From Holacanthus passer (Eukaryota; Chordata; Actinopteri; Pomacanthidae): a stretch of 64,000 nt of DNA. The position numbers were made by a program, and so were the translations under genes. The stretch spans positions 5,567,001 to 5,631,000 of the forward strand of contig JAFREQ010000017.1 in assembly GCA_025331565.1 (NCBI GenBank). The letters run 5' to 3'. This document shows, one piece after another, positions 46,415 to 58,516 of the stretch (positions are counted from its first letter, which is position 1; each line of letters starts with the position of its first letter). The notes beneath the pieces are model-generated. The model did not search any database. It was not told the DNA's origin and saw nothing but the letters and a program-made list of their open reading frames with translations.

Positions 46415-47056
46415 CTCCACATCTGCTCTGATCCATCAGCTGAGCAGTGAAACAGCAAAATAACTGGACGGCTTGATGGATGTCGGAGGCAGTGGAGAAA
46501 CTCCAGAAGTCCAGAAGTTCTCAAACACGACGCTGTGACCTGGAGCCGGATCAGCTTCTGATGTTGTTCGCTCTCGGCTGCGCTAACATACTGATATTCA
46601 GCAGATATAGTTTTTATTTCACCACCTCAGTTCAGTGTGTTAACGTGTGCTGAAGATGAAGATATGAATGTTCACGACAACACGTTCTCAAGCTGTTGAG
46701 ATGTTTCATGCAAAATCACAGAAGTGAACCAAACTGTGGCCTTGAGAGAAAGTCAGGGGATCAGCAGAGAGAGGAGGCTTCATCCTCTGAGGACCAGGAA
46801 CTGCAGCTTCCTCAAAGTTCAGGTTATGAAAAGCTCGAGGTTATTAATTCTGGATCTGAGGAGAGAAACATCTGTGGCTTTTCAGCTCTTGTTAAAAACT
46901 CACTTTTAATGAAAACATTAGTGAAGGGAACAATCACACGACCATCCTTCTCCTCTTAAATGTATTATGAATGTTTAACTGATGTTTAATCTGTCTATTA
47001 ACATCTTTTCAATTATTTTTATGATCCTTCTGTCTCACATTGAGGAGCTGTTTCAT

Positions 47057-47083
47057 CTTTTTTTTTTTTTTTTTTTTTTTTTA
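47057..47083. repeat. Poly-T run of about 26
   Basis: Uninterrupted T run. It could be the reverse-strand tail of an old retroposon, but nothing to its left is recognisable as one. Confidence 0.9.
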
Positions 47084-47229
47084 TCTTAAGAAAAATCCTT
47101 AAAGTTTTATCACTTCACCAAATTGTCAACACACACACACACAGAGCCAAGTAGAAATCTACATTGCCTGTAGTCCAGAAATTGAATTAAACAGACACAG
47201 TCGCAATCATGGCACATATCACATCCTGC

Positions 47230-47830
47230 AGCCCCTGAGAGGGAGAGAGAGACTCATGAAAAATAAAGAGAGGACGACGCAGATAATGAGAAACTCTGAG
47301 ACTGAAGTCGGAGAAAAAGAGACAGAAAGAATGAGAGATGAAGAGGGAGGAGAGGCCAGATTAGCCAAGCATATCTCCAGACCAGCATAATTACCCATCA
47401 TCCTCCTCTGTAATGCTTCTCTTATCGACGGGCTCTTTGGAGAGAAGAGGTTCAGAAAACTTCAGAAACTGATCCCAGCTTCTCATTTCTCTCCTCTGTG
47501 CTCCCAGGATCTCGCTGACGGCAGGTCAGGAGGCAGGAGAGGGGATGAAAGCAGAGGAGTTTTAAGGAGGAAAAGGAAGTGAGAGCGAGGGTGAAGGAGG
47601 GATTAGAGGAGGAGAGATGAGGGATGGATGAGAACAAGAGATTAAAGGAGAAGACAAAGGGGAGAAGGTGAGAGGTGGAGATAGGAGATAGGAAAGAGTA
47701 GAAGGGGTGAGAATGAGAGAGAAAAACTAGAAGAGATTCATCAGAAGGAGAAGAAGAAGATGGAGATGGAGATGATGATGATGATGATGAAGAAGAAGAA
47801 GAAGGAGATGATGATAATGAAGGGAAATGA
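47230..47830. repeat. Purine-rich domain with (GAT)n/(GAA)n core
   Basis: GAGA, GGAGG and AAGGAG words dominate the plus strand. At about 47757-47820 GATGGA, GATGAT and GAAGAA triplet units follow one another. Confidence 0.88.
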
Positions 47831-48661
47831 GAGCGAAGCAGAGTGAAGGCTGGTGTCTGATTGTTATGAAGGCCTCACATTTCAACGAAGTACCTTCACT
47901 GCTTTACAGCCACGTGAAGGTGGCACTTATGGTTCGTGTCTGCAGCTGATTGTTAAACCATCATGTTGCAGGATCAAAACTGAACAAATCTGAAAAACCC
48001 CAAATTATGTTCAAACACAGTTTTTTTGCACAGTGTGATTAAGGTTAGGGAAACGTGGTGATTATGGTTATGAGAAAAACAACGTAGCTACATGAAGGTA
48101 AAACTCCGTCCTGCATCAGGGATCAACTTTAGTCTTGTGCTGCATATCTGTCCAGTGTGAACATCATTTCTTGAGGTCATCAGCTTTTTACCTGTTTGTT
48201 TCTTGACATTCAATCGAATATTCTCCACAGTCCTGTTTCTCTAAACGTGGTTGGATGAGAGCTGAGAGAATTATGTGGTGTCACATATGAATTTTTGATT
48301 GTTGTTAAAAATATCATCTGCAGTGAAACACTGTCGTTACTTAGTTCGAGGAACTTTGGTGCATAATTATCAGCTGATTTGCATTTTCTTCCCATTTTCT
48401 GTCACTGGGAGCAATAAGAGGATGTCAGAGTTTGTGGGTTTATAGAAACATGAATTACATGTGGAAATCAGTCTGCTTCTTTTATTTATTCATCAATCGA
48501 CTTATTTTGGAGTCAAAATTGTTAAATACACATTTTCATCAGACCCAGAAACATGTAGTCATCTTAACAAGACTCCCATCTACCTGAGGCTGGGAACAGA
48601 GTTGACAGTCAGTGCATCAGAATGGGAACACGCTGCTTTTAAAGGGATAATGGAGCGATAA

Positions 48662-48775
48662 CCTATATTATTTATAAAGCCCAGTATCACAAATCACAAG
48701 TCACCTCAAGGGGCTTCACAGTCTGAACAGCATAAAGCAAAGCCCTTGATTCAGATCAGAAGAAACGGACAGACA
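48662..48775 (+). repeat. Fragment of a common fish interspersed repeat
   Basis: TTATTTATAAAGCCCAGTAT, CACAAATCACAAGTCACCTC and AAGGGGCTTCACAGTCTGAA, followed by CAGCATAAAGC and GATTCAGATCAG, follow a phrase order I recognise as widespread in teleosts. I leave the family unnamed. Confidence 0.65.
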
Positions 48776-49009
48776 TGCAGGAGATGTGATGTGTAGCAGA
48801 GTGTTGATCCAGGACGACGCTGAGCAGCTTCAGTCAGCTGATCGGCCTTGATCGTTGATTTCCCCACCGACCCTGGTCCACACACACTAAATGCGTGAAA
48901 CTATTTTTCCTTTTCCAAACCCAGCTCCTCTGTGCACTTTACAACACAGCCTCCTTTCACAGGATTAATCAAAATAAAGCATATTTCAACTTGATCTTAA
49001 ACTCGAGAG

Positions 49010-49350
49010 ACAGAACAAAACGTCAGGAGGATCGTAAACAAACTGTGGACAAAGAGGTGAAGAGAGACGGAAAGAGAGGGAGGAGAGCGATGAAGAACAG
49101 ATGAGATTGTGAAATGTTTATTTGAAAGGTGAAGGGAGGAAGAAGAAGAGGTGGAGCGAGAAATAGATTTGAGGAAGGTGGAGGAAGTGAATGGAGGGAA
49201 GGATTTAGAGAGAATGAGAGAAGGAGGGTTTGGAAATGAGGGAGGAAGAGGAAGAGGAGGGAGACGGGGAATATGAATTAAAGTATGCAAAGGACAAATA
49301 GAGGGAAAAGAAATGGAAAAGGAGGGAGGGATGGAGGGATGCATGTAATA
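49010..49350. repeat. Purine-rich domain
   Basis: GAGAGGG, GGAGGAAG and GAAAAGG words. It gives an open frame on the minus strand (Ser/Pro/Leu/Ile-rich) that I reject. Confidence 0.85.
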
Positions 49351-50469
49351 CAAAATGGATGAGGTTACAGTGTTACAGCTGTAGCAGTTAGTGTTTTCCA
49401 TTATTCATGCGGTGGTTGAGTTAGATTGAGGTTTTCATGAGCACTGATTCTAGTCAAGTGGGTTTAAAATTGTTTCCCTGGGCGCCGGCTTCTCCAAAAT
49501 TGAAGAATGTTTCTCCAAAACACTGTACATCCATCTTTCTTTAGAGGCGGAGAGATGTTTTATTGCACCGGGCTTCCAAATACAGATGCTCCTCTAAATG
49601 AATGAATGCAGAGAATATTTCCTGGGTTTTACTTTTTGCACCAGAAATCATCTGAGTTTGTCAGATCAGGTGGAGGAAGGCCAAACCTGGAGCCACAGGT
49701 TGAATTTACTGTTTGCCGTTTCCTCGTGTCTGATGGTTTATGGAGGAAACAGCTGGAGAGACGTTGTTGGTCACAAGAAATTAGGAAACCAGACAAGTTC
49801 TATGAAAACACTCATGATCAAAACCTGACCTTTCCACCCTCCTGCACATCGGTTCCCACGTCCCCAGTCAGCCTGGTCGTATTCACACCGGGTCGTTTCC
49901 ATCCTGTGTCCTGACCTGGAAGAGACCGGACGACACGACACACAGGAGGCAAAACTCAAACCCCCCACTTACACACAGAGGATGAAAGAAACGAGGACAA
50001 CAAGGACGAGAGAGAGACGAGAGGAGAGGGTTGACCTGCTGCAGGACGATGGTCCAGATCCCAAACATCTGGAGCGAAGTGGAGAGAGAGAGAGCGAGGT
50101 CCCTGGACGGTCGAGCCTGTTGAGTGTGTGGTGAGAAATGTCTTTTCATCAAAGGAGACTAATTGACAGAGGGACTGAAATCAGAGGCTTTGAATTTGTT
50201 TGACATCGTTTGCGCAGCAGGAAAAGCTGATGATCAGACGTCGGGTCTCAGACTTCAGGCATCAGACCGAATCATCGGTCGATCATTGGTGTGAACTTCA
50301 GCGGCCGCCGTCAGGTCTGTGGAGCCGCCGGGACGAAAACATCTGGACGCCAGAGCAGCTGGAACCTGCAGAGCTGCTGCGGACGTCCTCTGGGCTCAGC
50401 TGCATTATCTGCTCTCTCACATTAAGGAAAGTGATTTCATTCAGTTTTAATGTGAAAAGTATCAGTTAG
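49351..50469. other. Unique DNA, no gene seen
   Basis: No family recognised. Frames are short and overlapping. Confidence 0.5.
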
Positions 50470-50890
50470 TGCAGCTCGTACACATCAGTAATTAAAAGGC
50501 AGCGTTCGAGCGCACTCACAAGAACATGTAATGCTCAGTGACGCATTATATCAGCTGCTCATAAAACATTGAATGTAAACTGAATTATAAGCACAAGCAT
50601 CTCGTGAATATTAATGAGCTGGAGATTATACAGTTCAGTCAGTGTTAACTCAAGTGATGCATAATAATGGATTATTAATAACCATATGTCATCACGAGTC
50701 ATGTTTCTGCTTTGTGTTGAATGATTCGCTCTGGATGTGTGAAACATAAACCTCGTCTCAAGGTCTAATTCAGATAAAGTGACGCCTTGAGCGATTTTAC
50801 ACAATGCAACGTTTCTTTTAGCAATTTCTTGAAAAATAGTATAAATGTCATAATTGTTATTCAAAGCAACAATCATTTATAGAAATCAGA
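50470..50890. other. Best candidate conserved non-coding element
   Basis: About 420 bases of repeat-free DNA packed with homeodomain/POU-type words: CATCAGTAATTAAAAGG, GTGAATATTAATGAGCTGG, GCATAATAATGGATTATTAA, GGTCTAATTCAG. A 105-codon minus frame covers part of it but looks fortuitous. Texture resembles deeply conserved developmental enhancers. That is inference. Confidence 0.35.
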
Positions 50891-51123
50891 CTAAATGATC
50901 GTGTCCTTCTTCTTGTTTAAATCTTTTTCACACATGCAGCGTTTCTTCCCAAAACCTGGAAACATTTTACTTTAATGTGCAACATTGGTGTAGTTGCCCT
51001 TTAATGTTAATGGTGAAGCGCAACAGGACGTACGAGGGAAACCAGGGGTCAATATGGGACAAAGGAGCCTGAACATGTTTGGACCCAGGACTCATTAACA
51101 CTTCAGCTCATCCAGGTCACACA

Positions 51124-51418
51124 GGGACTCAGACCTGGACTCAGACCTGGACTCAGACGTGGACTCAGACTTGGACTCAGACTTGGACTCAGACATGGAC
51201 TCAGACTTGGACTCAGACATGGACTTGGACTCGGACGTGGACTCAGACGTGGACTCAGACTCGGACTCAGACTTGGACTCAGACTTGGACTCAGACTCGG
51301 ACTCAGACTCGGACTTAGACTTGGACTCAGACATGGACTCGGACTTGGACGTGGACTCAGACATGGACTCGGACTCGGACGTGGACTCAGACGTGGACTC
51401 AGACGTGGACTCGGACGT
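51124..51418. repeat. 12-bp minisatellite, about 25 copies
   Basis: The unit GGACTCAGACNT varies mainly at one place (TTGG, GTGG, CTGG, ATGG, TCGG). Since 12 is a multiple of 3 and the unit has no stop, several frames stay open. One plus frame reads Asp-Ser-Asp-Leu/Val/Met over and over, another Thr-Gln-Thr-Trp, and the minus strand Ser-Glu-Ser-Lys. The 143-codon plus frame 51159-51590 is a product of the repeat plus an unremarkable tail. Confidence 0.95.
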
Positions 51419-52680
51419 GTGTCCTTACAGTCACAAGCTCAGTCCTGCAACATCTGGAACATCTTCTGTTTCTCCACCGTCAGAGCCCGAAGCGATGCGA
51501 CGAGACGACGACGTCACATCTTGTCGCCGCCGGCTTCGTACAAAATTAGAATCCTGCTGTCAGAAACCATCAGACGTTGTTCCACAGTAATTTAGGGGCC
51601 TTTTAAATTTCCTGGCGGTCTTGAAGGCATTTCTGCTTCATTAGAGACTTTACAAGAAACAGAACGGAGACGACAGACGACAAAGGTCACAAGTCCAACG
51701 AGACAAATAAAACCATGCACTGTGTTTACGAACCTGCGAGATTGATTCTATCACACAGATACTGTTGTTTGAAACTCGACAATAAGATATTTTTTAGTCC
51801 CGAATGCAAACATGTTTTTCCCATTCGTCCTGCCTGAAAGCAGGTTGATTATATTTCCATCCAGCTTCTCCTCGATCCTCCCAAACCACAACATCGCTCT
51901 GTGTTCTTCCAGTACAAGAATAATAGTTTTTTTTTTACATAATTCATGAGTTTGCTTGAATTGTGTTGAGGTTTTTTAATGATCTCAGATACTTGAATGA
52001 AGCAGCTGTTAGATTTTTAAGCCCAGGGCTCAAACTGAATAAAATCATTCTCGTGCTGTCAGACACATTCAATACAATATTGTTGTGCTGTCATGTAAGA
52101 ACTCAAGAGAAAACTGAGTCCTGCTTCATTCTGGTGGAGGCTGCTTCATTGTTTAGGGAACGCTGTGATGACATTAATGTTCTTCAGCTTAGCCGCAGGA
52201 AAAACCAGATTATTCCACCGACATCTGAGATGTTGCCACATTTTTAGTCCATTTTACTGTTTTGTGCATCAGGAGAAGAACAGGTTGGTCCAGGACCACG
52301 ATGGCAAAGCGATAGAAGATATGTACTGTCAATCTAAACTCCTTCTAGTGACCCCCAGAGGCTGAAATCTTTATTACACCCTAAAATGCATAATTAGTGA
52401 ATAGTTTCTGGAAAGTCTTTCATGACACGAAGAACAATCTGGCCGTGGGTGAGTGAACTGGAGAAGCTATACAGGGTGGACTGGTGATTGGCTGCAGCTG
52501 AAAACACAGGTGAGGTGATGAGGTGGGCGTGGCCAGCAGGTGAGGCAGAGGGCAAATACAGAACATCATGTGACATCATCATCTTGAGTGGGTGTACTGA
52601 ACAGATGGCGTCTCCAAAGTCAGTTCAGTGTTTTCTAAATTGTCCACATATTTCCAGATCTTTGACATGTTAATAATCCA
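51419..52680. other. Unique DNA, no gene seen
   Basis: Contains a poly-T near 51929. No family recognised. Confidence 0.5.
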
Positions 52681-52738
52681 GACTGTCTGTCACAGTTCAG
52701 TCAGCCATGTTTCTGTAAGTCTCAGTTCTTCAGCCTTA

Positions 52739-53360
52739 GGCCTTGTCCACACGTAGCAGGGTATCTCACAAAACGAAGATATTTTTCTACGGTTTGGCCT
52801 GTCATCCACACGAAAGCGCAGATTTACGGCATTAAAAACGATTCTTTTAAAAACCTCCAACCAAAGTGAAGATTTGCGAATACTCCGTTTATGCGTCTGC
52901 ATGTGGACACCAATAACCGGGGTTTTGCGTTTTGAAACGTCACTGCCTGCGACAAAATACGTTCTGACGTCACATATGCGACCTGTGTTTACATTCGGAA
53001 ACAGTATGGATGCCCTAACAAAGGGTTTTGGCGCTGTCTCTTGTCCGGGTGCTTTTTGCTTGCTTGTTTTTACAAGCCCAGATACTGCTCCACATTCACG
53101 AACACAGGCGAAGGACGATGTTAAGGACGGTTATTTTTCCGACACCTTGCCACAAGCTTACTCTGATTGGATAGGATTTGGGGAACTACTGCCACCTAAA
53201 GGTCTGGCATGCTTATGAATGTGCTTAACAACGCACTGATGCGGTTAGGTGTGGATGAATTTGTTTCTAAAAACGAGGTGGTGTGTACGTAAGTTCTTTT
53301 CTAGACGGAGGGGGCAGGATATTCGGTTTTACAAAAACCCTGCTACGTGTGGACAAGGCC
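52739..53360. mobile_element. Harbinger-type MITE, 622 bp
   Basis: The two ends are perfect 24-base inverted repeats beginning GGCCTTGTCCACACGTAGCA (52739-52762 and 53337-53360). They are flanked by a TTA duplication (52736-52738 and 53361-53363). A 3-base TWA target duplication and GGCC...CACACG ends are typical of PIF/Harbinger elements. The interior has no transposase; the only frame (114 codons, 52874-53218) looks like nothing known, so the copy is non-autonomous. It carries a perfect CRE, TGACGTCA (52965-52972). Confidence 0.85.
52965..52972. promoter_or_regulatory. Perfect CRE palindrome inside the MITE
   Basis: TGACGTCA, the full CREB/ATF consensus. Function here is unproven. Confidence 0.4.
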
Positions 53361-53790
53361 TTAGTTTCAGTCTGTCCGTGTCCAGTCTCTCTGTCTGTGT
53401 CCATGTCTTGTATTTGTCCTGCCATGTCTCTGCTGTCATGTCTTAGTTCTGTCTCAGTTTCTGCCGTCTCTGTTCTGCCGTAATCATGTCGGAGTCCAGT
53501 CTTGTCGGAGTCCAGTCAGCCACAGTCCTCTCATGTCTAAGTTCTGTCTGTCATAGTTTGTCACTGTCCACCTCCCAGTACTTTTCCACTCACCCTCCCT
53601 CTGCCTCACCTCACCTGCCGGCCACTCCCACCTCATCATCTCACCTGTGCACTCAGCTGCTTTCAGTCACCAATCAGCACTTTATATCAGCCGCTCCACT
53701 TCACTCTGGCTTTGCCGGATTGTTCTTCCTCTCATGCTTGTTAGTGTTTATGTCTTTTTTGGATCTGCTCTTTGTCCCCTGTTCGTAGTT

Positions 53791-55105
53791 GTAGATGAAC
53801 ATGGAAGGTGAGATCATGTCTCCTGTCACATCGACCAACGACTGACACATCAACTGGTTTCTTTCACCATGAAGACAATGAGTTTTAGTTTCCTCACATT
53901 AACCACGAAGGAGGCAGAAAAACATCATATCAAGTTCAAGTTCAAGACATTTTATTTGTCATGTTTCCTGGCTGTTTGCTGCAGGACGGACAGAACCTGT
54001 CGGCGGTTTCAAGACCAGAAACGTTTCCCGCCGTGTGAGAGGAGGCCAGCAGGAGGCTTTTAATGAAGAAGGCGGGAAACACTGTTTAAATTCAGATGGC
54101 ATCTGTTTGAGATGATTTCTCAGAGGACGACTGATGAGACGGAAGTTAGTTTATCACTTGTTAGCCGAATTACAAATTTGGTAAAGAGCAGAACTTTTTA
54201 TTAAACTCTGTCCCGACGGGGAAGTGGAGCAAAAAAGGAAAAAGTAATTATATCACTGTGAATCAATTATATTTCCATTGCTTTGTGAATGTTTGTGTGT
54301 GTGTGTGTGTGTGTCTTTGGTCCAGCTTCATATTTAGTTGATGTATTTGCCTGCGAGAGATGATTAAACTATTGTTGTTAAGTTTCTTTAATAACTTGTG
54401 ATTATAGTTGAGAATAGTTGTTGAGTGAAAGAGTGAGTTTTGCTTAATGAAGGTGTGAAGAAATAAATTGGATTCAAGTTTGTCATCCATTATTTATTTA
54501 TGTTTTTATTACATTTCAAACAAGTTTCACAGGAACAATTGACGGTGAAATTCGCATCCTGACCTTTGAACCGTCAGATCTTACATTTTGAGGAGATGTG
54601 AAACTGAGGATGTTGCTGCTCTGTTTGCTTGGAGGACTGATCAGATCAGAGCCGCGGTGGAAACAGGCCTCGCAGTCGCCAACCTGCTCTGACATGTTCG
54701 ACATCTCCTTCCAAAAATGTCACTGCAGCACGAAACCAGATCATTTGATAACAATCATCAGTTGAACTCATTTTTTTTTGGACTGTGTGTGAATGTGGTT
54801 TTTATACCAGCAGCACTCTCACCCCTATTATTTCCCCCCTAACAGACCAGTGGTTTTCAATCTGTGCCATTATACCTACAGATTACTGAGGCTTTCATTT
54901 CAACACCACATCAGGTCATTTGGGTCATTTCCCTGTTCACTTGTCCATTTTATCAGTGAAATCAGCTGCTCTGTTTCTATGAAATGAAAATTCTCTGTTC
55001 TCCTGAGTCTTAATGGCACATTATTAGAAAAGGTTTAACACAGTTCAATACCAACTCATCAGTGACAAAGTCTTCCCATGCAGGGGATTAAAGCCGATCA
55101 AACCC
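53791..55105. other. Mostly unique DNA, no gene seen
   Basis: CAAGTTCAAGTTCAAGACATT then TTATTTGTCATG near 53932 resembles a dispersed fish repeat fragment. A short GT run lies at 54291-54313. Nothing else was recognised. Confidence 0.5.
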
Positions 55106-55267
55106 TGTGTATGTGTGTGTGTGTGTGTGTGTGTGCGTGTGTGTTGGAGGTACAGTATCTGTGGGTGGACCTCTCCTCATATTTTCAATCCACTGGATCA
55201 ATCTATCATGTTTAATCTATGCATTTGTTGTAACATGTGTGCATGTAGGTCAGAGTGATTATACTGT

Positions 55268-55309
<42 letters not shown>

Positions 55310-55467
55310 GTGTGTGTGAAGGGGCGGGGGGGGCAAACGCTAGAGAGATTTGATATCCGCCTGTCTTTCATATATTTCATTACTCAAACATAACAGCGAG
55401 CTAGTCAGCTGCTGAGATCTTGTATTTATCTATAAGTCCACAAGTGTGTGTGTGTGTGTGTGTGTGT
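55106..55467. repeat. Three (TG)n microsatellites
   Basis: TG at about 55106-55144, 55266-55318 and 55444-55467, all in the same orientation, with a G-run (GGGGCGGGGGGGGC) at 55321-55334. Confidence 0.95.
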
Positions 55468-55479
55468 CATGGAGTAGGA

Positions 55480-55760
55480 CTCTCCATATTTCCCATCCCT
55501 GCGTTTATTACCCGGTCCCAGCTCGTCCATCACGGCCGTTGGTCCGTCTCCGTCAGGTGAACAGTATCTGCGTTTAACTGAGATGCAAAGCACGTTTCCA
55601 CTTACGCAGCGTAACCGTTTTCAACATTCAGCCCACGGACGCTGCTAATTCGAATTCACGACCGCGCCGGCAGCCGCCCCTCGCGCCACCCAAACCCTCC
55701 CCTTCCTCACCTCTTCATACTCACCCACCAGTTTCCCTCCTTCACTTCCCTCCCTGTCAG
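55480..55760. other. CpG-rich unique segment
   Basis: Dense CpGs (TCACGGCCGTTGGTCCG, ACGACCGCGCCGGCAGCCG) with CACTTACGCAGCGTAACC and GCTAATTCGAATTC cores. It could be regulatory or a conserved element. No exon is supported. Confidence 0.25.
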
Positions 55761-56439
55761 TCGCTGTGAACCCGAGTCGACTCGTGTTAAAGTCTTGTCC
55801 TGTTATTTCTAAACGTTAAAAAACGGTTGAGTGCTCAACTTCTGATGAACGGATGATGGTGGAAAAGAATTAAAGGCTTAAATAAACAGACGACTGAATG
55901 TAAAAATAAAAAATGAGGCAGGAATGAACTGTTGCTTTCTTTAAATATTTGAAGACACTGTTAAAAATGTCGAATCTAAAACAAAGTAGACGTGGCTCTT
56001 TTCACTTTAGGTCACTCACAGCTCGCATCAGACGCACAAGCTGAACATCACAATTTTCATATTCCAGAATAAAATAATTATACGCAAATGTTGCATTGGT
56101 GCGTTTTCTTGCAAACTTTATTCAATGCTAACTTTTACCTCTTTTATTTTCGCAGCACAGTGGAAGTCTCTCTGCAGACGGACGACCTCAAAACATTTCA
56201 ACTTCTTCCCACTTTAGATATGAAGAAGCTTTGACAGGCGGCAATAATCGATGAATTGTAGTTGTGATCATCAACAGCACAATCTGAGAAGGCAAACGCA
56301 CCTTTTCACCACCCGGCTGCATCGTGTCAACGTGAACGACGGCGCGAGTGTGAACGACGGCGTTTTAACATCATCATCTTCACGTTCATTATCTGCTGTA
56401 ACTTATTTTTCATCACCTGTCAATCCCGCTGCCAATATT

Positions 56440-56655
56440 CACTGCCAGCACTACTTTGTCTGTCGAGCTTAATTCGTACTTAACTTATCCGACTTCTATT
56501 GTTCTTCTATTAGAAGCTGTTTCATTCATCGTCTCATGTTTCTGTATTTCACTCGTTCGAAGCTCTGTTGTTGTATTTTGCTGCTGTAACTATTGGAGCA
56601 ATCTGGCACAAGAATTTCCTTCGGGATTAATAAAGTTTTATCTTATTTTATTTGT
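56440..56655 (+). mobile_element. LINE 3' end (L2/CR1/Rex1 type)
   Basis: The phrase GTATTTTGCTGCTGTAAC, then GAATTTCCTTCGGGATTAAT directly followed by AAAGTTTTATCTTATTTTAT, is the characteristic 3' tail of fish LINEs of this group: a CTGCTGTAAC block, a TTTCC..GGGATTAATAAAG block and short tail repeats. The 5' limit is uncertain. No reverse transcriptase is visible upstream, consistent with 5' truncation. Confidence 0.75.
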
Positions 56656-57637
56656 ATTGAATTGAGAGACTGATTTGTTCAATGATATCCTACAAAAAAA
56701 AAAAAAAACCCTAATAAAGTGTGATTTGTTGAAAGCTTATTCCACAGCAGCTGCAGCACTGGTGACCTGTTTGGTTAAAATGACAATATGTCGTAAAAAA
56801 AAAAAGGGCGAAACGTTTAAATAGTAATGAAATGTCTCACTATAGGACATTTACATTTCTGTCAGAGCCTGACTGATTCCCCACAGGCCACATTTGATCT
56901 GCTGACTCGTCAGAAAAAGAGACTCCATCACACTTCACCTTCGGTTCAGACTCTTCAGTTCACTTCTTTCTTTTCTCATCAAAATGAACCACATCCACTG
57001 ATTTTCTATCACAAACACAAAACATGTTTCAGTTTCCAGCTCAATGTGATCAAGTTGTTTTTGCTCTTAAAGGAATATCAACAGTGTAACTACTGACTTT
57101 ATTAATAGTTAATAGATAATTTATTAATGTTAGATGGATAAATTATAGCTCATGAATAAAACTACTTTCCAGACACGCAGAGCTCCGACATGAACATCTG
57201 ATCAAAGGACTTGTCATGGATTCTTCGACCTTATTAAAATCCAACATGGAGAAAGTCGGTTCCCTTCGTCACAAACTTCACATTAGAAGAAAGAGATGAT
57301 AATAAAACATTAGATCAAATCCAGATCTATTTCATGTTTATGTCACCAAATATTGTCCTTTGTAGTGACGATGCTTGTGTTTGGGGTCAAAGAGACTCAG
57401 AGAGGTCAAACTTCCTTTCCCACTGATTTGAGATGTAAAATCTACAAATCACACACATAAACATTTAACAGTGATTCTGAAACATGTCATCATTCAAAAT
57501 CATGTTTGTAACCAACATCAAAATTGGAAAAGTCATGATGATGATATACATTTAAATATCTATCTGTGATAATAAATAATAACAGGTAAATCAGTCTGCA
57601 GGAGATGCAAAGGAGAAAGGGAGGACTGTGAATATTA
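56656..57637. other. AT-leaning unique DNA, no gene seen
   Basis: Contains poly-A runs at 56694-56708 and about 56796-56805. No family recognised. Confidence 0.5.
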
Positions 57638-57704
57638 GATGGACGGATGGATGAATGGATGGACGGATGGATGCATGGGTGGGTGGATGGACGGATGGGT
57701 GGCA
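57638..57704. repeat. (GATG)n-type tract
   Basis: GGAC, GGAT and GGGT tetramers, related to the CCAT tract at 11.2 kb in reverse complement. Confidence 0.93.
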
Positions 57705-58400
57705 GATAGACTGTATCATGGGTGTGTCTTTTGTTGGAAGCCTCGCGCAGCCTCTCGTGCACACCGGCAGTCGTTGAGCCACGTGCGTCGAAATCTGCGG
57801 CTGAAATTTCAACTTTCACCGTTTTTTGTGCAAAGTGTCTCCGGCAGCGTCTTCGGGCGGGGACAGGAGGAGGACGGACCCGGACCGACGGAGCCGGACC
57901 GACGGAGCCGGACTGAGGATTAGACCCAGGACCTGCTGCGGGTCTGCGGAGCCGCTCTCACACCGGACGAGGATTCAGATTGTGTCTCTGCATTTTCATC
58001 CTCATCTGAACTGTGTTTCCTCTTTAAAGCTCGTCCTGCCGGATCCTCTCGCTCTGCGCTCTGATTGGTCGCCGCCCCGGACCCGGTTCACGGCTGCCGG
58101 ACCGGATTCATCGTCTCCGGCTGCAGCTTCAGCTCCGGGCGCTCGTGGATGGAAACGTTACCGGAATATCTCGGGATTGAATCTGTGTTTGTTGGATTGG
58201 CTGTGACCTGGAGGCGGCTGCTGCTCGCGGGGCCGGTCCGGATGAGACGGACTGTTCTGGTCTCTGCCGGGCTCTGAACCACACACCGGATCTGAACCGG
58301 GACTGGGCGGATTTAAAGCTGCTGTCAGCGACACTTTTCTCTGGATTCTCTGCAAGGACCTGAAGGTTTTTACACGGATGGCTCGAGCTTCTCCGGCCCC

Positions 58401-58516
58401 GTTACTTTGAATACGTTACTGGAGGAACGTTACATTGAATACGTTACTGGAAGGACGTTACTTTGAATACGTTACTGGAGGGACGTTACTTTGAATACGT
58501 TACTGGAGGGACGTTA
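58401..58516. repeat. 28-bp minisatellite, four copies
   Basis: GAATACGTTACTGG recurs at exactly 28-base steps (58409, 58437, 58465, 58493), alternating with GGACGTTAC. Each unit holds two ACGTTAC words and so two CpGs. Confidence 0.95.

Larger units (their letters stand above)
52689..53790 (+). mobile_element. Old LTR-like sequence split by a MITE
   Basis: Left of the MITE, TGTCACAGTTCAGTCAGCC (52689) could be an LTR start. Right of it, TGTCATGTCTTAGTT and TGTCTCAG (53434-53457) resemble the start of the solo LTR at 21.3 kb. CACCTGTGCACTCAGCTGC, CACCAATCAGCACTTTATAT (53668) and TTTGCCGGATTGTTCTTCC (53711) follow, the CCAAT/TATA/R-start order seen in fish Gypsy LTRs. No poly(A) signal or clear 3' end follows, so the 3' part is lost or too diverged. 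No internal coding region is present. Confidence 0.45.

Noticed and set aside
51159..51590. 143-codon frame with Asp-Ser repeats resembling an acidic phosphoprotein
   Set aside because: It is read from a 12-bp minisatellite that is open in several frames on both strands; no splice sites, promoter or conserved flanking coding sequence.
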